A model generated the notes under the pieces. It saw nothing but the letters and a program-made list of their open reading frames with translations. It was not told the DNA's origin and ran no database searches. A stretch of 64,000 nucleotides of DNA from Tenrec ecaudatus. Taxonomy: Eukaryota; Chordata; Mammalia; Afrosoricida; Tenrecidae. The stretch is from NCBI RefSeq assembly GCF_050624435.1, contig NC_134536.1, positions 129,960,758 through 130,024,757 on the forward strand. The letters run 5' to 3'. This document shows positions 63,590-64,000 of the stretch, piece after piece. Each line of letters begins with the position of its first letter. Position 1 is the first letter of the stretch. The position numbers and the translations under genes were made by a program.

Positions 63590-63705
63590 ATTAAAAGATC
63601 ATTTTATTGGGGGCTCTTACAACTCTTATAACAATCCATACATCAGTCGTATCAAGCACACTGGTACATATGTTGCCATCCTTCTTTTCTAGACATTGGC
63701 TTTTT
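63590..63705 (-). mobile_element. tenrec-type retroelement 3' end
   Basis: GATCATTTTATTGGGGGCTC, CTTATAACAATCCATACATC and GTACATATGTTGCCATC. Confidence 0.8.
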
Positions 63706-63714
63706 TCCCCCAGC

Positions 63715-64000
63715 CAGTTTGTTTTATTGATGCGCACACCTGTGCCTTGACTGCGTACGTGCGCAGTGGGTACAGCCGCTGCTTCTTGGTCTTCATGTGC
63801 AGCCGGCAGCGCTTGGCCTGCAGATACCAGGCTTGGCCTTCCTAGCCTGGTATAACTCGCTGAGGTTCTCCTTCTGTGTCTGGCTGATGACGGTGAGAAC
63901 TTGAGCTAAGGATTTACGGGCAACTCGGATTTTGGAGAGCTTGGAAGCACACCGCTGCGACAACCCCACCTTCAAGTGGTCCAGCTGTTTGAGCAGCTCT
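63715..64000 (-). pseudogene. RPL35: RPL35 processed pseudogene, 5' end outside the window
   Basis: Retrocopy of ribosomal protein L35 (60S subunit, uL29). On the - strand the intronless sequence reads [20 protein letters not shown], then [20 protein letters not shown] and [16 protein letters not shown], and near the 3' end KTKK and RLYPL with YAVKA-like text. The segment LRVAKVTGG after the N-terminal helix is deleted, and the C-terminal third (between about 63860 and 63780) is frameshifted and shortened. The AT-rich TGTTTTATTGATG at 63720 suggests the old 3' end. The first ~15 residues lie beyond the window. Confidence 0.9.

Noticed and set aside
43951-63700. Search for USP49 coding exons (zinc-finger UBP or ubiquitin-hydrolase motifs)
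   Set aside because: No open frame contains the expected zinc-finger or hydrolase signatures; coding exons must lie beyond the window.

Overview
This is nuclear DNA of a placental mammal. Four facts support that: multi-exon genes with GT-AG introns, CpG-island promoters, AATAAA poly(A) signals and dense SINE/LINE repeats. The repeat mix narrows the host to Afrotheria, most likely a tenrec. It contains many tRNA-derived SINEs of the AfroSINE type, an RTE/BovB-type LINE, several short hAT elements matching the SPIN/URR1 group (known from tenrec), and an abundant 3'-end repeat carrying a built-in AATAAA. The species call is inference; no species-specific gene was tested.

Gene layout, left to right: CCND3 (cyclin D3, + strand, five coding exons, 6135-11674), BYSL (bystin, - strand, seven coding exons, 21222 down to 13853), MED20 (Mediator subunit 20, + strand, four coding exons, 21715-35296), then a CpG island at about 42.7-43.9 kb. 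By gene order this island is the promoter of USP49 (+ strand). No USP49 coding exon is visible, so the remaining 20 kb are best read as its first intron(s) or upstream region. This is the mammalian CCND3-BYSL-MED20-USP49 block of human 6p21.1 in inverted orientation. All three gene models close in frame with consensus splice sites: cyclin D3 290 aa, bystin 437 aa, MED20 212 aa.

CCND3 and BYSL converge tail to tail, with about 1 kb between their probable poly(A) sites. BYSL and MED20 are head to head with 492 bp between start codons, a bidirectional CpG promoter with a perfect CRE palindrome and a CRE/ETS pair. The three encode proteins used by growing cells: cyclin D3 drives CDK4/6 and G1 progression, bystin is needed for 40S ribosomal subunit maturation, and MED20 is in the Mediator head. 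They are not an operon; each has its own promoter.

The rest is introns and intergenic DNA with repeats: about 30 AfroSINEs (several nested or in tandem), five SPIN/URR1-type elements (one with a perfect 8-bp target duplication), a 3.5-kb RTE LINE in MED20 intron 3 interrupted by a Tigger element and two other sequences, a 1-kb pogo-type transposon that keeps a readable transposase C-terminus, L1 and MIR relics, and an RPL35 processed pseudogene running off the right end. I found no CRISPR array, no functional RNA gene and no convincing undescribed system.
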